Positions 1 to 9,400 of a stretch of 35,008 bases of DNA are shown in pieces. Both the position numbers and the translations under genes were made by a program. The stretch comes from Emticicia sp. Lineage in GTDB: Bacteria; Bacteroidota; Bacteroidia; Cytophagales; Spirosomataceae. Under the pieces are notes generated by a model. The model was not told the DNA's origin. It did no database searches and saw only the letters and a program-made list of their open reading frames with translations. The number at the start of each line of letters is the position of its first letter. Within the stretch, counting starts at the first letter, position 1. The stretch lies in contig JAFEIL010000169.1 of the NCBI GenBank assembly GCA_017495105.1, positions 1 to 35,008 of the forward strand. Reading direction: 5' to 3'.

Positions 1-50
1 ATTTACAACAGATATCGTTATGTCTGTGATGTATCTGTCAAAAATTGCTA

Positions 51-875
51 ATGAGATTTTTATTATTATCGAGTTTGTATACCTTAATTTCTGCCGAATT
101 AATTGCCCAACAAGCTGTTTTTCGTTCGCAGACTGCCAATCTTAATAGCTATTCAATACAAACAAAAAACTTAGCAAATACTTCAAACACGAAGTCGTTT
201 GTACCGGCACAGGATAATCAAACACAAGTAATTAAGAAGAAATTGGCTCCGAAAGGAGTAAATATTCATCTTTTGCCACTTTTTGGAGAATTTGAAAAAA
301 CGGATGCCCAAAAAGCAGTTGATACAGAATTTCTAAAAGCTTGTGATTTGAGCTTTAAAACCCGACGCGAAGCCAGCGAGTTTTTTGCTGCACGTGCGTG
401 GGAGTATTTGGGTGAAGGCGAAAGAGATACCGCAATGTATCGTTTCAATTTGGCATACTTGCTTAACGACGAAAACTCCGATGCTTATTGGGGTTTGGGC
501 GTGATTGCTTACCAAAATGAAAAGTATGCACAAGCCATTGACCTGATGAATCGTGGCCTTGAAATTGAGGATAACGTAACACTCATCGTTGACCTATCTA
601 CGGTTTATATCAAATGCTTTACTGTTGATGCTGAAAAAGAAGATTTAAGAAAAGCATTTGAACTACTCAATAAAGCACTTACCAAACAGCCAGAGTCTGC
701 CAATGCACTCATGCAACTATCGTTGGCGAAACTTCTCAATGAAGAAATTGACGAAGCGTGGGAGCGTTTTCATCAAGGTTATGAACTCGACCCCGATAAT
801 GCAAGCATTGAGATTCTCGAAGGACTTTTAGCCAAAAAAGATGACCCAAGAGGTGTTTTTAAGAAGAAAAATTAA
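51..875 (+). CDS. Exported TPR-repeat protein
   Basis: Protein of about 274 residues with a hydrophobic N-terminus ending in an A-Q cleavage-like site, so probably exported to the periplasm. From about residue 110 onward there are three to four tetratricopeptide-type helical pairs: alternating small and aromatic residues such as A-Y-W-G-L-G, then A-L-M-Q-L-S, each followed by an acidic D/E-P-D-N-A turn. TPRs bind other proteins; no catalytic motif is visible, so the partner and process are unknown. I chose ATG at 51 over TTG at 45 because the signal peptide then begins M-R-F-L-L-L; an in-frame stop at 27-29 rules out a longer form. It converges on the transporter gene, with 17 bases between the two stops. 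Confidence 0.75.
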   Translation: MRFLLLSSLYTLISAELIAQQAVFRSQTANLNSYSIQTKNLANTSNTKSFVPAQDNQTQVIKKKLAPKGVNIHLLPLFGEFEKTDAQKAVDTEFLKACDLSFKTRREASEFFAARAWEYLGEGERDTAMYRFNLAYLLNDENSDAYWGLGVIAYQNEKYAQAIDLMNRGLEIEDNVTLIVDLSTVYIKCFTVDAEKEDLRKAFELLNKALTKQPESANALMQLSLAKLLNEEIDEAWERFHQGYELDPDNASIEILEGLLAKKDDPRGVFKKKN

Positions 876-892
876 GTGTTTTTTTACAACTA

Positions 893-2083
893 TTAATTTT
901 TCAATCTCTTCAACCAAACAAATCCTATTGAGGAAACAACTCCAAACGAACCCAAAATATACCAAAGAGTATTATACCCAAAATGTGCGATTGTCTGAGT
1001 ACCAATCAAAGGTGCAGAAATTTGTGCTATCGACCATGTCATAGAGTGTAGTGCCGAATATTGCCCACGATTGTGTGGTTTTGAGCGTTCGATACTAAAA
1101 GCATTCATAAAAGGCATGGCGAAGATTTCTGAGAAAGTAGCAAATAAAATTCCGATAATCAGCCAAATATAACTGTGCGAAAATAAGAAAATTATATAAC
1201 TGACTACGACTAAACTTATACCAAAACTTATCAGATAAAGCTTCTCGAATTTTCCTTCAATTTTATAAATTAAGATCATTTCGACCAAAGCAACAATCAG
1301 ACCATTTAACCCCAAAATATAACCAATTTGCATTTCCGATAGTGAACAAACTTGCTTGTAGAAAACTGGGCCAATCGTGAAAAGTTGAAAAAAAGCAACT
1401 GCATACATGGTCGTAAGGAGTAGAAAAATCCAATATTTTCGGTCACGATAGGCTGAATCCATTGGGTCAGTTTTTACTTTAATTGCATGAATGTCAGCTC
1501 TTTTCTGTCGAGAGGTTCTTAAAAATAAAAATACCAAAATTGCTGCACCAATATTTGTTAGTCCATCAGCCCAAAACAATAGAGTATAATCTTTAGAAGC
1601 AAGAAAACCTCCAATGGCAGGCCCAATCGACCAGCCAATGTTGATAGCCAAACGAATCAGTGAAACCGAACGAGTGAAAGTTTCGGGTGTACTAAAATCA
1701 GCAATCGAAGCCGTATTAGCGGGGCGGTAGGCTTCGCCAAAAGTACTCAAAAAGAAAACCAATGTGCAGATAACGAGATAGTTTTGGGTTTGAGAAAGCA
1801 ATAAAAACATGATTCCGCCCAACAATAAACTAAAAAGTTGAACTGGAAAATAACCAATCAAGTCAGTCAGCTTTCCTCCAAGAAAAGTCCCACAGATTGA
1901 ACCAACACCAAATGCAACCATCACAAAACCTGCATTAGTAATGCTTAAACCTAGCTTTTGTGTCAAATAAAGAGTTAAAAAAGCCACAACCATTCCGCCA
2001 CTTCGATTAATGAGCATCACCAATGCCAATAACCAAACTTGCCGAGATAAACCACCAAAAGCATTGCGATAAAGAGAAAGCAT
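893..2083 (-). CDS. Major facilitator superfamily transporter (drug/sugar efflux type)
   Basis: About 396 residues with some 12 hydrophobic segments, the size and layout of MFS secondary transporters (DHA1-like). The loop between helices 2 and 3 reads G-G-K-L-T-D-L-I-G, the family's G-x-L-x-D-x-x-G motif A. The substrate cannot be read; efflux of a small molecule is the usual role. The reading frame extends to an ATG at 2167, but the extra 28 residues look unlike an MFS N-terminus, whereas the internal ATG at 2083 gives M-L-S-L-Y-R-N-A-F-G-G, which fits the family. A promoter at 2182-2212 would then give a leader of about 90 bases; the longer start would leave only about 8. Divergent from the thiolase, with overlapping promoters. 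Confidence 0.85.
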   Translation of the reverse strand: MLSLYRNAFGGLSRQVWLLALVMLINRSGGMVVAFLTLYLTQKLGLSITNAGFVMVAFGVGSICGTFLGGKLTDLIGYFPVQLFSLLLGGIMFLLLSQTQNYLVICTLVFFLSTFGEAYRPANTASIADFSTPETFTRSVSLIRLAINIGWSIGPAIGGFLASKDYTLLFWADGLTNIGAAILVFLFLRTSRQKRADIHAIKVKTDPMDSAYRDRKYWIFLLLTTMYAVAFFQLFTIGPVFYKQVCSLSEMQIGYILGLNGLIVALVEMILIYKIEGKFEKLYLISFGISLVVVSYIIFLFSHSYIWLIIGILFATFSEIFAMPFMNAFSIERSKPHNRGQYSALHSMTWSIAQISAPLIGTQTIAHFGYNTLWYILGSFGVVSSIGFVWLKRLKN

Positions 2084-2181
2084 ACATTGTGGAACAAAAC
2101 AGTTTGTCTTAGCGACAACGTTTCGTTCATAAATTAAATGAAAGAGAAAATATCCCGAAAAATACATTTACGATTGACCAA

Positions 2182-2212
2182 CAAAATTAGCTTTTTCATC
2201 ATTTGCATCAAA
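2182..2212 (-). promoter_or_regulatory. Bacteroidota-type promoter for the MFS gene
   Basis: Read on the minus strand, TTTG (2212-2209), 19 bases, then TAATTTTG (2189-2182). This matches the Bacteroidota consensus TTTG at -33 and TAnnTTTG at -7 exactly. It overlaps the -33 element of the divergent thiolase promoter. Confidence 0.6.
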
Positions 2213-2233
2213 CCAAACTATTGATTAGTTTTG
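2202..2233 (+). promoter_or_regulatory. Bacteroidota-type promoter for the thiolase gene
   Basis: TTTG at 2202-2205, a 20-base spacer, then TAGTTTTG at 2226-2233, an exact match to TAnnTTTG. Transcription would start near 2240, giving a leader of about 50 bases that contains the palindrome at 2242-2257. Confidence 0.6.
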
Positions 2234-2241
2234 TCAAATAG

Positions 2242-2257
2242 AGTATGCTTGCATACT
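2242..2257. promoter_or_regulatory. Palindrome in the thiolase leader, candidate operator
   Basis: Perfect inverted repeat AGTATGC-TT-GCATACT lying just after the predicted transcription start of the thiolase promoter. Size and symmetry suit a dimeric repressor. It lies about 30 bases beyond the outer edge of the MFS promoter, so it would mainly affect the thiolase. The protein that binds it is unknown. Confidence 0.45.
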
Positions 2258-2290
2258 AATTTCAATTCATCAATACATCAAATCTTAAAA

Positions 2291-3493
2291 ATGGAAGCAT
2301 ATATTTATGATGCCGTTCGTACGCCACGAGGTCGTGGAAAATCGGACGGTTCTTTGCACGAAATACAACCAGTTGACCTTCTCACAACGGTTTTAAAAGC
2401 CATAAAAAACAGAAATTGCCTTGATACAAGTTATATTGACGATGTAATTATGGGGTGTGTTTCGCCAATCGGCGAGCAAGGTGCAGACATTGCTCGCACG
2501 GCAGTTTTAGCGGCTGGTTATGCCCAAAGTGTGGCGGGTGTACAGGTTAATCGTTTTTGTTCGTCGGGTTTGGAGGCTATTAATATGGCAGCTGCTTATG
2601 TAATGTCAGGACAAGTTGATTTGTTGATAGCTGGAGGTGTTGAGTCGATGTCGAGAGTGCCGATGGGTTCGGATGGTGGAGCTTTAATGATGAATCCTCA
2701 GATAATTTCTCAACATAAAATTGTTCCTCAGGGTATTTCGGCTGATTTGATTGCTACTAAATATGGTTATTCACGAAATGATGTCGATACTTTTGCCGTA
2801 GAATCGGTGCGAAGAGCAGTAGCAGCTCAAGCGGCAAATCGCTATAAATCAGTAGTTCCCGTAAAAGATGAAATCGGTTTGACAGTACTTGACCGTGATG
2901 AAGGTATTCGTCCTGACACAACGCTCGAATCATTGGGGAAACTAAAACCCGCTTTTGAGATGATGGGAAGTATGGGGCTTGATGCTTTGGCTTTGATGAA
3001 ATATAACGAGTTGTTAAACATCAATCACGTGCATCATGCAGGAAATTCTTCGCAGCTGACTGATGGGGCAGGGGCTTTGTTGATTGGAAATAAAGCAATG
3101 GGTGAAAAAATGGGTCTAAAACCTCGTGCCAAAATCAAGGCGTTTGCGATTGTGGGTTCTGAGCCAACAATTATGTTAACAGGCCCTGTACCAGCTACCG
3201 AAAAAATTCTGAGAAAAGCAGGAATGAACATCGGTGATATTGATTTATTTGAAGTAAATGAAGCATTTGCGGCTGTTCCGATGTTGTTTATGGAGCATTT
3301 TGGGGTTGACCACTCAAAAGTAAATGTCAATGGTGGGGCAATCGCTTTGGGGCATCCCTTGGGTGCAACAGGAGCCATTTTATCTAGCACACTAATTGAC
3401 GAACTCGAACGCTCAAACAAGTCTACTGGACTAGTAACACTTTGTATCGGTGGTGGAATGGGAATCGCCACGGTTTTTGAGAGAGTGAATTAA
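2291..3493 (+). CDS. Acetyl-CoA C-acyltransferase (thiolase)
   Basis: 400-residue thiolase, the normal length for the cytosolic tetrameric enzymes that cleave or form 3-ketoacyl-CoA. The acyl-accepting cysteine is C90 in N-R-F-C-S-S-G; the second site is H355 in G-H-P-L-G-A-T-G, and the proton-transfer cysteine is C385 in C-I-G-G-G-M-G. The E-V-N-E-A-F-A-A motif (about 321-328) is also intact, so it should be active. Whether it serves beta-oxidation (FadA-like) or acetoacetyl-CoA formation cannot be told, and no FadB-like gene is adjacent. An open frame runs back to TTG 2231, but that would begin inside the predicted -7 element, so ATG 2291, where the family's start motif M-E-A-Y-I begins, is preferred. 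Followed by a strong terminator. Confidence 0.93.
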   Translation: MEAYIYDAVRTPRGRGKSDGSLHEIQPVDLLTTVLKAIKNRNCLDTSYIDDVIMGCVSPIGEQGADIARTAVLAAGYAQSVAGVQVNRFCSSGLEAINMAAAYVMSGQVDLLIAGGVESMSRVPMGSDGGALMMNPQIISQHKIVPQGISADLIATKYGYSRNDVDTFAVESVRRAVAAQAANRYKSVVPVKDEIGLTVLDRDEGIRPDTTLESLGKLKPAFEMMGSMGLDALALMKYNELLNINHVHHAGNSSQLTDGAGALLIGNKAMGEKMGLKPRAKIKAFAIVGSEPTIMLTGPVPATEKILRKAGMNIGDIDLFEVNEAFAAVPMLFMEHFGVDHSKVNVNGGAIALGHPLGATGAILSSTLIDELERSNKSTGLVTLCIGGGMGIATVFERVN

Positions 3494-3504
3494 GGATAAA
3501 TTTA

Positions 3505-3554
3505 ATCAACCAAAAAGGTCTCGAAAATACTTTTTCGAGACCTTTTTGGTTGAT
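3505..3554 (+). terminator. Long perfect hairpin terminator after the thiolase gene
   Basis: Arms 3505-3527 and 3532-3554 are perfectly complementary over 23 bases with a 4-base loop. The core GGTCTCG is flanked by A5 and T5 tracts within the stem, so it can act in both directions. Confidence 0.85.
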
Positions 3555-3603
3555 AGTTAGTAAATTTACTACTATTATTTTTAAGGAAGAATAGATCAAA
3601 AAT

Positions 3604-3629
3604 TAATCTGAGCGATTATAGTCAGATTA
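3604..3629 (-). terminator. Terminator after the glycosylasparaginase gene
   Basis: On the minus strand an 8-base stem TAATCTGA / TCAGATTA with a 10-base loop is followed directly by ATTTTTG. It lies about 55 bases beyond the stop of the minus-strand gene. Confidence 0.55.
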
Positions 3630-3682
3630 GCGGTTGCCTTGTTGATATATTGAAAAATTTTAAATAAAACATCTACAGTTGA

Positions 3683-4729
3683 TTATTTATAATGACTTGT
3701 GGCCATAAATACTTTGCCACCTGCGTCGCTTGCCGTAACCGAATAGCTAAAACCTGGATTGATAGAATACGCACCATATTCGCCCGCTTTATTGATGGCA
3801 ATAAATCCAACTTGGAAATTTTTAGCTTTTTCGGGGTTGATTTTTACTAAACGCTCAATCGCACCTTTGCAGGCTTCTTCTGGTGTTTTACCCATTCGCA
3901 TCATTTCAACAACCAAATGAGTACCTGCAATACGAATCACTTCTTCGCCTTGCCCCGACGATACGGCTGCACCGATTTCATTATCAACAAAAAGTCCCGC
4001 ACCGATAATTGGTGAATCGCCAAGACGACCTTTCATCTTAAAGCCCATTCCACTTGTAGTACAAGCTCCCGATAGATTACCCGAAGCATCCAAAGCAATT
4101 GTTCCCATCGTATCATGATTGAATGAACCATCATCAAATTTGTTTGGAGCAAACGGTCCGTGACCTTCTTTCTTTTGTCCTTTTACTTGTTGTTGTTCAA
4201 TGTTCATAACCGGCTTATATTCAGATTTTTTAAGCCAGTCTTTGTAAGTTTTTTCGGCATCGGCAGAGAGCTTATCGGGCTCTAATTTAAAACCATTAGC
4301 CAATGCAAACTGCTGAGCTCCTTCACCCACCAAAAATACATGAGGTGTGAGCTCCATCACCTTACGAGCAACCGAAATCGGGTGTTTGATACGTTGTAAA
4401 TAAGCTACTGCTCCACAATTTGAAAACTCATCCATGATGCATGCATCAAGCGTTACTTTTCCATCACGGTCAGGGTTTCCACCCAAACCTACGCAGCAGT
4501 TAATGGTATCTTCAATCGAATTTGCTCCTGCTTCAACGGCATCTAATGCACGGCCATTTTTTTCTCGCAAAATCTTCCAAGCTACTGCATTTACGGGCAG
4601 ACCGCTATCCCAAGTTGAGACAACGATTGGCTTTTGTGGAGCAATAGTTTTTTTTGCAAACGCTTGACTGATAGATAAAAACGGTAAACTCAGTACCGAC
4701 CAATGTAAAAAGTTTCTTCTTGATTGCAT
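3683..4729 (-). CDS. N4-(beta-N-acetylglucosaminyl)-L-asparaginase, Tat-exported
   Basis: 348-residue Ntn-hydrolase of the glycosylasparaginase family, which cleaves the GlcNAc-Asn bond left from N-linked glycoproteins. The autocatalytic cleavage site is H-D-T at residues 205-207, making T207 the N-terminal nucleophile of the mature beta chain. The downstream G-R-L-G-D-S-P-I-I-G-A-G segment supplies the substrate-binding loop typical of the family. The N-terminus carries S-R-R-N-F-L and a hydrophobic stretch ending A-F-A, a twin-arginine signal peptide, so the enzyme is likely periplasmic, as the Flavobacterium enzyme is. It lies 94 bases downstream of the ROK gene on the same strand, and I see no promoter in the gap, so co-transcription is likely. 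Start ATG 4729 is set by the signal peptide. Confidence 0.92.
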   Translation of the reverse strand: MQSRRNFLHWSVLSLPFLSISQAFAKKTIAPQKPIVVSTWDSGLPVNAVAWKILREKNGRALDAVEAGANSIEDTINCCVGLGGNPDRDGKVTLDACIMDEFSNCGAVAYLQRIKHPISVARKVMELTPHVFLVGEGAQQFALANGFKLEPDKLSADAEKTYKDWLKKSEYKPVMNIEQQQVKGQKKEGHGPFAPNKFDDGSFNHDTMGTIALDASGNLSGACTTSGMGFKMKGRLGDSPIIGAGLFVDNEIGAAVSSGQGEEVIRIAGTHLVVEMMRMGKTPEEACKGAIERLVKINPEKAKNFQVGFIAINKAGEYGAYSINPGFSYSVTASDAGGKVFMATSHYK

Positions 4730-4766
4730 AAAATTAATAAGTGAATTATGATTGCGAGAACGAGTT

Positions 4767-4805
4767 TTTTAGGAATCAGAAAAATAGAATAACTAATTCC
4801 TAAAA
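4767..4805. other. AT-rich hairpin between the ROK and glycosylasparaginase genes
   Basis: Arms TTTTAGGAAT (4767-4776) and ATTCCTAAAA (4796-4805) are perfectly complementary with a 19-base loop. On the coding (minus) strand no T-run follows, so it is not a standard terminator. It could mark RNA processing or a regulator site. Confidence 0.3.
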
Positions 4806-4823
4806 CCCAATCACTCTCTTAGC

Positions 4824-6071
4824 TTACGCTATTTTTAAAAGTGATTCTACTACATAGGCTTGAACACCAAAAATTTTGGCATCCTCGCTGAGTTGTGAAA
4901 TTTCGATACTTAAATCTTCCTTGAAATCGGTCAAACAGTATTTATTGATAGCATGTTCTATTGGATTAACGATGAGTTTCTGAGCTTTCGATAAAACTCC
5001 ATCAATAATAATGATTTGTGGGTTAAATAAATGCACCGCTATTGAAAGCCCTTTACCGAGTTCGAGTCCAATATTATGTATGATGTCAATCGCAAAGCCA
5101 TCTCCTTTTTGAGCGGCGTCGATAACCATTTCGAGATTGATATTTTCTAGTGAATCTTTGTATTCACCCAATTTTGAAACATGGCCGTTTCTTAATCCAT
5201 CTTTGATACTTTTTAGCAATGAAGACGCAGATGTAATAGTGTCTAAGCAGCCAACTTTACCACAGCTGCAGAGTACACCTTCTGGGTTTACCTGTATATG
5301 TCCCAACTCGCCGGCAAAGCCCGAAGCTCCATCAAAGATTTCGCCGTTTAGTACGATTCCTAAGCCAATTCCCCAATCAACATTTACTGAAAGTACGTGT
5401 GATTTTCCCTTAGCCAATCCAAAATGATATTCTCCAAATGCAGTAGCCTTTGAATCATTGATGACGAAGGTTGGTAAATTATAATGATTTTCGATGAGTT
5501 TACCTAGAGATATATCTTGGCTATTAAGGGATTTGTAGGTATAATTAATGCCTGTTTTTTTATTAACCAAGCCTGGAATTGCCACCCCCAGAGCGATAAT
5601 ATCCTTACCTTTTGATACTTTTTGTTCAATAATCTTATCAACCAATTGGAAAAGGGTTTCAAGAAACGAAGGGTTGTTTTTGAGCTGAAGGTCAAATACT
5701 TGCGAAAAAACAATTTCGTTTTTTAGATTTAGAACCGCAATTCTAGTATCGTGCGTATTGATATCAAGAACCAAAACATAATTTTTGTTAGGGTTAATTC
5801 CATAAATGGCGGGGCGGCGTCCTTGTCTTGATATTGCGAAACCAGTTTCGGAAATCCACTTTTCCTCAACAAGTTCATCGATTAAGGCTGTAATCGACGG
5901 AATACTGATATGTAACGAATGCGAAAGCTCGGCAATAGTATTCTTATTGTTGAAATAGAGGTCATACAATATTCCTTTTTTTTGTTTGTTTTTCTTGATA
6001 TCTACAACAGACTCACGACCATTTACTTCTAAGTCAATTTCAAGAATAGATTCAATTTTAGAAGTTGACAT
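4824..6071 (-). CDS. ROK-family transcriptional regulator (NagC/XylR type)
   Basis: 415 residues with the two-part build of ROK repressors. A winged helix-turn-helix covers about residues 30-90 (T-I-A-E-L-S, then S-I-P-S-I-T-A-L-I-D-E-L). A ROK sugar-binding domain runs from about residue 98. The zinc site is intact: H258 in G-E-L-G-H, and C268, C270 and C275 in C-S-C-G-x-x-G-C. The sugar-kinase phosphate loop, normally D-x-G-x-T, reads D103-I-N-T-H, so the key glycine is gone and kinase activity is unlikely, as expected of a regulator. D206 in I-N-D-S-K-A-T keeps the sugar-binding aspartate. It probably senses an amino sugar or hexose and may control the glycosylasparaginase gene or the divergent gene at 6471. 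Both targets are inference from position. Confidence 0.88.
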   Translation of the reverse strand: MSTSKIESILEIDLEVNGRESVVDIKKNKQKKGILYDLYFNNKNTIAELSHSLHISIPSITALIDELVEEKWISETGFAISRQGRRPAIYGINPNKNYVLVLDINTHDTRIAVLNLKNEIVFSQVFDLQLKNNPSFLETLFQLVDKIIEQKVSKGKDIIALGVAIPGLVNKKTGINYTYKSLNSQDISLGKLIENHYNLPTFVINDSKATAFGEYHFGLAKGKSHVLSVNVDWGIGLGIVLNGEIFDGASGFAGELGHIQVNPEGVLCSCGKVGCLDTITSASSLLKSIKDGLRNGHVSKLGEYKDSLENINLEMVIDAAQKGDGFAIDIIHNIGLELGKGLSIAVHLFNPQIIIIDGVLSKAQKLIVNPIEHAINKYCLTDFKEDLSIEISQLSEDAKIFGVQAYVVESLLKIA

Positions 6072-6470
6072 AATCGTTTAGGAAATAATAGGTTTAATTT
6101 ATGCAAATAGATAAGCTAATTAACATTTTTTTAAAAACATTATGGTTTTAGTTACCAAAGCGTTTTCCACTTTTTTTAGCATAACATTATTTGTTCTTTA
6201 AAGTAAATGATATTTTTTAATAAAAACAAGTTGATGTTTTCATGCAAATAAAAAATAAATAATATGCAGTTTTGATTATATTAAAATTTTGAATTATGCA
6301 AAGTTTTGTTTTTGTAAATTTAAGCTTCATTTATGTTGATTGGCGACAAAGTAGTTTGTTTTGTCTACAAATACTATAAAAATATTAATTTACAGAATGC
6401 CAATTTGAAGTGAATTGTGTATTTTTAAAATCCAATTCTATCTCAATACTATCCAAATCAATAAAAAACT
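6072..6470. other. AT-rich divergent control region (399 bases, no gene)
   Basis: Noncoding DNA between the ROK regulator and the heme lipoprotein. It holds poly-A/T tracts and three copies of ATGCAAA (starting at 6101, 6242 and 6296), two of them extending to ATGCAAATA. These are candidate regulator sites. I found no exact TTTG-N19-TAnnTTTG promoter for either gene, so the promoters here are probably weak or activator-dependent. No RNA gene is recognised. Confidence 0.4.
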
Positions 6471-9400
6471 ATGATTCTAAGTAAACTCCTAAAAAGCAAG
6501 CTCGTTTTGGCTACGGCATCAACCATTTTAATTGTTTCCTGTGTTAAATTTGGAAAAAAAGAAAAGCCTTTGGTTATCAATGAAGACCCTACAAAGGTAG
6601 TTGCTAAAGCAAAAGAAATTCGTGAGAAAACATCAGCAAAAGTAATTGATGGTATACAAATGACGCTTTGGGCGTCTGACTCGCTCGCACCTGACCCTGT
6701 TGCGATGTCGATTGATGACCAAGGTCGTGTTTATTTGATTCGTACAAATCGCCAAAAAAACTCGGAATTTGATATTCGTGGGCACCGAGATTGGATGACT
6801 GAATCTATTGGACTTCAAACCGTTGAAGATCGTCGTGCATTTTTGCGTAAAACTTTCGCCCCTGAGAAAAGCAAAGAAAACGAATGGCTAAAAGACCTTA
6901 ATGAAGATGGTAGCCACGATTGGCACGATTTAGCTATCGAAAAAGATGAAGTTTGGCGTTTGGAAGATACAAACGGTGATGGAATTGCTGATAAATCAAT
7001 GCGTGTTTTGAATGATTTCTTCGAAGAAATCACTGACGTTGCGGGTGGACTTTTGGTGCGTGGCAAAGAAATGTTTATTGGAATTGCTCCAGACCTTTGG
7101 CAAGTAAAAGACACCGATGGCGATGGTATTTTTGATAAGAAAACTTCTATAAGTCATGGTTATGGTGTGCATATTGGTTTCGGTGGACACGGAATGTCGG
7201 GCGTAACCGAAGGCCCAGATGGTCGTATTTACTGGAATATTGGTGATATTGGTGCAAATATTACAACTGCCGACGGCAAAAAATTTGAGCATCCAAATTC
7301 AGGAATCATTGCTCGTTCAAACCCTGATGGTAGTGATTTTGAGATTTTTGCAGCTGGTTTACGCAATACGCACGAGTTTGTTTTTGATGAATATGGAAAC
7401 TTGATTTCGTCTGATAACGATGGTGACCACCCTGGCGAAAGTGAGCGTTTAGTTCATGTAGTTGAAGGCTCAGATGCAGGTTGGCGTTCAAACTGGCAGT
7501 ATGGAAAATACACCGACCCGAAAAACAACAAATTTAATGTTTGGATGGACGAAAAGCTTTCTAAACCACGCTGGGACGGTCAGGCGGCGTATATTATTCC
7601 GCCAATCATGAATTTTCACAACGGTCCAACAGGTATGGTTTATAACCCAGGAACGGCTTTGGGGTCGGATTGGAAAAATAAATATTTCTTGGTTGAATTT
7701 GTAGGAACTCCGACTCGCTCACATATTTGGTCGTTTGGTTTAAAACCAAAAGGTGCATCGTTTGTACTTGATGGCGAAAAAGACGTGGTGAGCGGAATCT
7801 TGCCAACGGGTATTAAATTTGGCCCAGATGGTGCATTATATGCTGCCGACTGGATAAATGGTTGGGATACTAAAAACTACGGTAGAGTTTGGAAATTAGA
7901 TGTAACAAAAGACAAAAACGACTTTGAAGCACTCAGAAAAGAAACAAAACGCCTCATTCAGCTTGATTATACTGCTCAAACTGACGATATGCTTTATTCT
8001 TTACTTTCAAATGTTGACCAACGTATCCGCCAAAAAGCACAGTTTGAATTGGCAAGCCGTGGACAAAAAGGTTTCGCTCAATTTACGAAGGCAATTGCTC
8101 AAACAAGCAATCAGCTTGCACGTGTTCATGGCATTTGGGGAGTTGGACAATTGACTCGTCAGAACAAAAATTTTGCTTCACCACTTTTGCCTTTACTAAA
8201 AGATAAAGATGAAGAAATAATCGCTCAAGCAGCAAAAATAATTGGTGATGTTAAACTTGAAACTGCTGGTAGCGAGTTAATACCTTTATTGAAAAGTAAA
8301 AATCCAAGAATACAATTTTATGCAGCCGAAGCATTGGGCAGAATCGCTTACCAAGATGCGGTTTCTCCATTGATTCAGATGCTCGATGTTAATAATGACG
8401 AAGATGTTTATTTGCGTCATGCTGGGGTTTTGGCACTTTCTCGCATAGGAAAAGTTGAACCAATTGTGGCTTTGGCTAATAACCCGAGCAAAGCACTTCG
8501 CACAGCAGCAGTGTTGGTTTTGAGAAGATTGAAAAACGATAACATCGCTCTTTTCTTGAACGATAAAGACGAATATATTGTAACCGAAGCTGCTCGTGGA
8601 ATTAATGATGATTTATCAATTCCTGCGGCATTGCCTGCTTTGGCTGCAAGTTTGGCCGAAACTCGTTTCACTTCTGAGCCATTGCTTCGTCGTGCTATCA
8701 ATGCTGCGTTGCGTGTTGGTTCAACAAAAGAACTTGATTTATTGATTGCTTTCTCCACTCGCACCGATATAAAAGATAATATCAAAGCTGAGGCTTTGGC
8801 TACCTTGGGAACATGGGGAAATCCATCGGTATTAGATAGAGTTGATGGTCGTTATCGTGGTGTTTTGATACGTGATGGAGCTTTAGTGAAAACTAAAATT
8901 AAACCATTTATTAGCAATTTCTTGAAAGACACCAATGCCGAAACGCTCGTTACGATGGCAAGTTTATTGTCGGAATTGAATATCGCCGAATACAATAACG
9001 AACTGGCGAATATTTATAATAATTCTGATAATGCTAAAGTTAGAGCTGCGGTTTTGCCTGCTTTGAATAAACTAAAATATGCAGAATTAGAGGCAGTAAT
9101 CAAGAAAGGAATTGACGATAAGGATGAAAGTGTACGAACTGTAGCTTTAAGTTTATTGAACAATGATAATGTATCGAAAGAAAGTTTGCCGACTCTCGTT
9201 CAGACAATTTTTACAAAGGGCGGCGTTAGAGAACAGCAACAAATATTGGTTGTTTTGGGTAAATTGACAATTGATAAAACCCAAACAATTTTGGCTGGTT
9301 TGATTGATCAATTGAAAGAAAAACAATTATCTCCCAATGTTTCTTTAGAATTAAAAGAGGCAGTTGAGGCTTCGGGTTCTGAGGCTCTAAAAACCAAAAT

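Noticed and set aside
3034-3471. 145-residue open frame antisense to the thiolase
   Set aside because: Lies wholly inside a conserved gene, shows no domain and has no promoter; a shadow frame.
8417-8785. 122-residue open frame antisense to the HEAT region of the heme lipoprotein
   Set aside because: Low-complexity Ala/Ser composition produced by the repeats on the opposite strand.
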